From Sutterellaceae bacterium (GTDB lineage: Bacteria; Pseudomonadota; Gammaproteobacteria; Burkholderiales; Burkholderiaceae_F): a stretch of 8,745 nt of DNA. Below are positions 6,501 to 8,745 of this stretch, in pieces (position 1 is the stretch's first letter; each line of letters starts with the position of its first letter). The DNA lies in NCBI GenBank assembly GCA_030531135.1, contig JAUNOJ010000063.1:1-8745 (forward strand). Direction: 5' to 3'. A model generated the notes under the pieces. The model made no database searches, was not told where the DNA came from, and saw only the letters and a list, made by a program, of their open reading frames with translations. The position numbers and the translations under genes were made by a program.

Positions 6501-7772
6501 ATGGCAGGCGATTTGCAAAGAGACGGCAGTAAGTTTTGCCGTTCGATTTTTGAAACGGTCCGCAAGATGACGACCGACGGTTTGGGTGTCACCCGTCAGG
6601 GGTATTCTCAAACGGAAAGCGACGTGCTCGACTACTTGAAGTCGATCGGCACCGAGTTGGGGATGGAAATTCATACCGACCTCGCAGGCAACGTGTGGAT
6701 GACTTATCCGGGACAAAACCGCGAATTGCCCGCATTTGTTTCGGGCAGTCACGCCGACAGCGTCCCCGAAGGCGGCAACTACGACGGTTTGGCAGGCATT
6801 GTGGCCGCATTGGCCGTTGCTTGGTGGATGAAGAAAACGAATTTTGTGCCGTATCGCGACTATGTCGTATTGATGATGCGTTGCGAAGAATCGAGCTTTT
6901 TCGGCAAGGCCTATGTGGGTTCTTTGGCTTTGACGGGGCGCTTGACGCAAGACGATATCGCGTTGCGTCATCGTTCCGAAAACGTGACTTTGGGCGAATG
7001 CATTTCGGCTTGCGGTTTTAATCCCTCGGACTTGACGGCAGGCAAACCCTTGGTGGATTTGAAGTCCATTGCCGCTTTTGTGGAACTGCATATCGAACAA
7101 GGGCCGATGCTCGACAGTTCCGAAACGGAACGCGTCGGTATCGTTACAGGCATTCGCGGCAACATTCGTCACAAGCTCGTGAAGTGCATCGGTCAGACCG
7201 CACACTCGGGCGCCGTGGACAAGGCCTATCGCCATGACGCCGTGTTGGCCACGGCCGACTTGTTGCACCGTATGGATTTGAAGTGGGACGAGTGTTTGGC
7301 TGCAGGCGAAGATCTCGTCTTTACCGTGGGCGTTTTAAAGACGGCTGCTACATCTGCGATTTCGGTCATTCCGGGCGAAACGAGCTTTACGATCGATATG
7401 AGAAGCCTGAGCATGGACACGGTGGAGCGCTTCCATCAGACGCTCTTAAAAGAAGCCGACGAAGTGGCCAAGTCACGCGGCGTGCGTTTCGAGTTCGATA
7501 AGAAGCTTGTGACGCAATCGGCGCAGGTTGACGAAACTCTGAGTCAAAAGCTTGTTGCCGCGGCTCAAAAGGGCGGTCTGCCCGTGCGTCGCATCGCCAG
7601 CGGTGCCGGTCACGATACGGCCGTGATCGGCAATGCGGGCGTTCCGACGGCCATGATTTTTGTTGCCAACCAAAACGGTTCGCACAACCCCTATGAAGCC
7701 ATGAAGTTGGAAGACTTTATGAAGGGTGCCGATTTGCTTTGGCATACGGTGGAGCATTTCGAAGAGCTCTGA
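6501..7772 (+). CDS. M20 Zn-dependent amidase, N-carbamoyl-amino-acid hydrolase / allantoate amidohydrolase family
   Basis: Cytoplasmic hydrolase cleaving N-carbamoyl or related amide bonds, as in hydantoin, pyrimidine or allantoin breakdown. From ATG 6501 it has 423 aa, normal for the family (about 410-430). Upstream TTG at 6492 is in frame but lies 1 base from the AAGG at 6487-6490, so ATG (10-base spacing) is preferred. Binuclear-metal ligands by family pattern are His84 (GSHADSV, 82-88), bridging Asp95 (NYDG), Glu130 (CEES; Glu129 as base), His197 (ELHIEQGP, 195-202) and His395 (GSHNPYEA). His235 and Arg301 sit at substrate-binding positions. The lid motif is HSGAVDK (235-241) where classic carbamoylases have HAGTTPM, so substrate preference may differ. 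Likely repressed through the palindrome at 6414-6425. Whether it is a carbamoylase, ureidopropionase or allantoate enzyme cannot be decided. Confidence 0.87.
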   Translation: MAGDLQRDGSKFCRSIFETVRKMTTDGLGVTRQGYSQTESDVLDYLKSIGTELGMEIHTDLAGNVWMTYPGQNRELPAFVSGSHADSVPEGGNYDGLAGIVAALAVAWWMKKTNFVPYRDYVVLMMRCEESSFFGKAYVGSLALTGRLTQDDIALRHRSENVTLGECISACGFNPSDLTAGKPLVDLKSIAAFVELHIEQGPMLDSSETERVGIVTGIRGNIRHKLVKCIGQTAHSGAVDKAYRHDAVLATADLLHRMDLKWDECLAAGEDLVFTVGVLKTAATSAISVIPGETSFTIDMRSLSMDTVERFHQTLLKEADEVAKSRGVRFEFDKKLVTQSAQVDETLSQKLVAAAQKGGLPVRRIASGAGHDTAVIGNAGVPTAMIFVANQNGSHNPYEAMKLEDFMKGADLLWHTVEHFEEL

Positions 7773-7781
7773 CCGAAAAAG

Positions 7782-7811
7782 ATTTGCTCCGAGCGTGGGC
7801 TCGGGGCAAAT
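7782..7811. other. 12-bp stem hairpin between hydrolase and response-regulator genes
   Basis: Left arm ATTTGCTCCGAG (7782-7793), right arm CTCGGGGCAAAT (7800-7811), one G:U pair, loop CGTGGG. On the plus strand an A-rich run follows, not T, so it is not a standard terminator for the hydrolase gene. Read leftward it is followed by C and then five U, so it has terminator form for minus-strand transcripts, although no minus-strand gene ends here. It may be a leftward-acting terminator, a weak transcript end or an mRNA-processing stem. Confidence 0.5.
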
Positions 7812-7854
7812 GAAATAAAAAAAGAAAAACAAAACCGAAGAGAGAAGATTGACC

Positions 7855-8538
7855 ATGCCTCAGAAGCAGGAAACCGTATCGGGAGTTCGCGTTTTAATCT
7901 ACGATCGCTGTCCGTTATTTGCGCATGCTCTGGAAGAGTTGATTCAGACAATGCCCGGCTTTACGGTCGAAGGGGTTACATACGACATCAATCGTGTGGG
8001 AGCCTTGATCGCAGAGAAAAACATTAACTTTGTAATTCTCGATCTCGACACCGGAATGCAGTGCGTGCAGTTGTTGGAACAGATTAAAAGCGCTTGGTTG
8101 CCCGTACGTTGCGTGATGACCATCACCGACGGCAGACAGCCGCAGCTGATGGCGGCGATTCGTATGCAGGCCGACGGCTTTTTAACCAAGCTTTCGACAG
8201 CCGAACAGTTCGTGCAACAGATTCCCATGATTGCCCGAGGAGAGATGGTCATCAGCGACGCTTTGACCAATGCTTTGGCCACAACACTGAGAAACGTGCC
8301 GTATCCGGACGAGTCGCGCGATATCGGGCGACTGTCGCCGCGCGAAGTCGAAGTGCTTCAATGCATTGCCGAAGGCATGAGCAATCGTCAGATTTCGGAG
8401 CGTTTGGGTATTTCCGACGGCACCGTCAAAGTGCATGTCAAGCACGTGCTCAAAAAACTGGATTTTGCCACCCGCGTGGAGGCCGCGCTTTGGGCAAGCG
8501 AAAACGGGCATCGCTCCAAATCTTGGTCGAGCAATTAA
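7855..8538 (+). CDS. NarL/FixJ-type response regulator (REC plus LuxR helix-turn-helix)
   Basis: Two-component response regulator acting as a DNA-binding transcription factor. From ATG 7855 it has 227 aa. The purine-rich GAAGAGAGAAG (7837-7847) is the ribosome site, and the in-frame TTG at 7849 is too close to it. The receiver domain covers about 11-130: acidic-pocket Asp17 (the neighbour is Tyr16 where most have a second acid), probable phosphoacceptor Asp63 (ILDLD), Thr89 and Lys112 (FLTK). The LuxR helix-turn-helix is at about 157-215: LSPREVEVL, the turn [20 protein letters not shown] and a tail RVEAALWA that closely resembles NarL/NarP. No histidine kinase gene is in the window. It lies 82 bp after the hydrolase gene, separated by the hairpin at 7782-7811, so cotranscription is possible. 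Its stop overlaps the ruvB stop. Confidence 0.9.
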   Translation: MPQKQETVSGVRVLIYDRCPLFAHALEELIQTMPGFTVEGVTYDINRVGALIAEKNINFVILDLDTGMQCVQLLEQIKSAWLPVRCVMTITDGRQPQLMAAIRMQADGFLTKLSTAEQFVQQIPMIARGEMVISDALTNALATTLRNVPYPDESRDIGRLSPREVEVLQCIAEGMSNRQISERLGISDGTVKVHVKHVLKKLDFATRVEAALWASENGHRSKSWSSN

Positions 8539-8745
8539 CTCATGAACAAGTCTCCGACGGCATTGGCAGGCGCCGGACTCACTAAGCCGAAATGGCGATA
8601 GGCCGCGGGCGTAGCGATACGTCCGCGGGTTGTTCTTTGAACGAAACCTTGCTGAATCAAGAAGGGTTCGACCACATCTTCCAACGTATCTCGATCTTCC
8701 CCGATCGCGCTTGCCAAATTGTCGATCCCCACGGGGCCGCCAGCG
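8535..8745 (-). CDS. ruvB: Holliday junction branch-migration helicase RuvB, C-terminal end (partial)
   Basis: The last 69 complete codons (plus stop) of ruvB; the gene continues beyond the right edge. RuvB is the hexameric AAA+ motor that, with RuvA, drives Holliday-junction branch migration in the cytoplasm. The visible stretch is its C-terminal winged-helix DNA-binding domain, recognisable from [19 protein letters not shown], then [32 protein letters not shown] and a short variable tail ending DLFMS. The GTG that could look like a start (Val-Gly-Ile-Asp) is internal. Its TAA (complement of 8535-8537) overlaps the TAA of the opposing response-regulator gene, giving a 4-bp tail-to-tail overlap. 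This is a housekeeping gene and probably marks the right border of the transport/hydrolase cluster. Confidence 0.96.
   Translation of the reverse strand, partial: AGGPVGIDNLASAIGEDRDTLEDVVEPFLIQQGFVQRTTRGRIATPAAYRHFGLVSPAPANAVGDLFMS

Noticed and set aside
6444..7268. Minus-strand open frame of 274 codons opposite the carbamoylase-like gene
   Set aside because: Shadow frame; the plus strand encodes an M20 enzyme with all motifs in order.
8535..8732. Small 65-residue protein on the minus strand starting Met-Gly-Ile-Asp
   Set aside because: The frame continues to the right edge with GGPVGID, the RuvB C-terminal domain, so it is a truncated ruvB and not a small gene.

Overview
This 8.7 kb window is chromosomal DNA from a proteobacterium, with moderate GC by eye and seven complete genes plus two genes cut by the window edges. 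The best guess is a betaproteobacterium of the Sutterella/Parasutterella type. That guess rests on the NarL-like regulator, the proteobacterial-style RuvB tail and a general resemblance to gut Burkholderiales. It is inference, because the window holds no rRNA or other taxonomic marker.

Layout from left to right. (1) Positions 1-2762, plus strand: a three-gene ABC importer operon of the NitT/TauT (SsuABC-like) type. It encodes a periplasmic binding protein (5' end lost), an ATPase and a permease, and is closed by an intrinsic terminator at about 2809-2839. (2) 2843-3616, minus strand: a GntR/HutC-type repressor with a UTRA ligand domain. It is divergent from (3) 3748-4710, plus strand: a ten-helix AEC (auxin efflux carrier) family permease. 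(4) 4819-6096, minus strand: an M20D amidohydrolase closely resembling AbgA (p-aminobenzoyl-glutamate hydrolase subunit A). It converges on the AEC gene across a bidirectional terminator. (5) A 404-bp intergenic region, then 6501-7772, plus strand: a second M20 metallo-amidase of the N-carbamoyl-amino-acid hydrolase / allantoate amidohydrolase (HyuC/AmaB-like) family. (6) 7855-8538, plus strand: a NarL-type response regulator with no kinase beside it. (7) 8535-8745, minus strand: the 3' end of ruvB, overlapping the regulator's stop by 4 bp.

Regions 1-5 read as a small-molecule scavenging cluster: one or two importers, two unrelated amide-cleaving metalloenzymes and a ligand-responsive repressor. 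The substrate cannot be read from sequence. The strongest regulatory clue is a perfect 12-bp palindrome (TGGTATATACCA) just downstream of a probable -10 in front of the carbamoylase-like gene. A 10/12 match sits on the GntR gene's own start codon. Both fit the HutC-subfamily operator consensus GT-N-TA-N-AC, so the GntR protein probably controls itself and the hydrolase.

No tRNA, rRNA, CRISPR array, insertion sequence, phage gene or attachment site was seen. I saw no novel defence or mobile system. The interest lies in the regulatory wiring and the unassigned substrate of the cluster.
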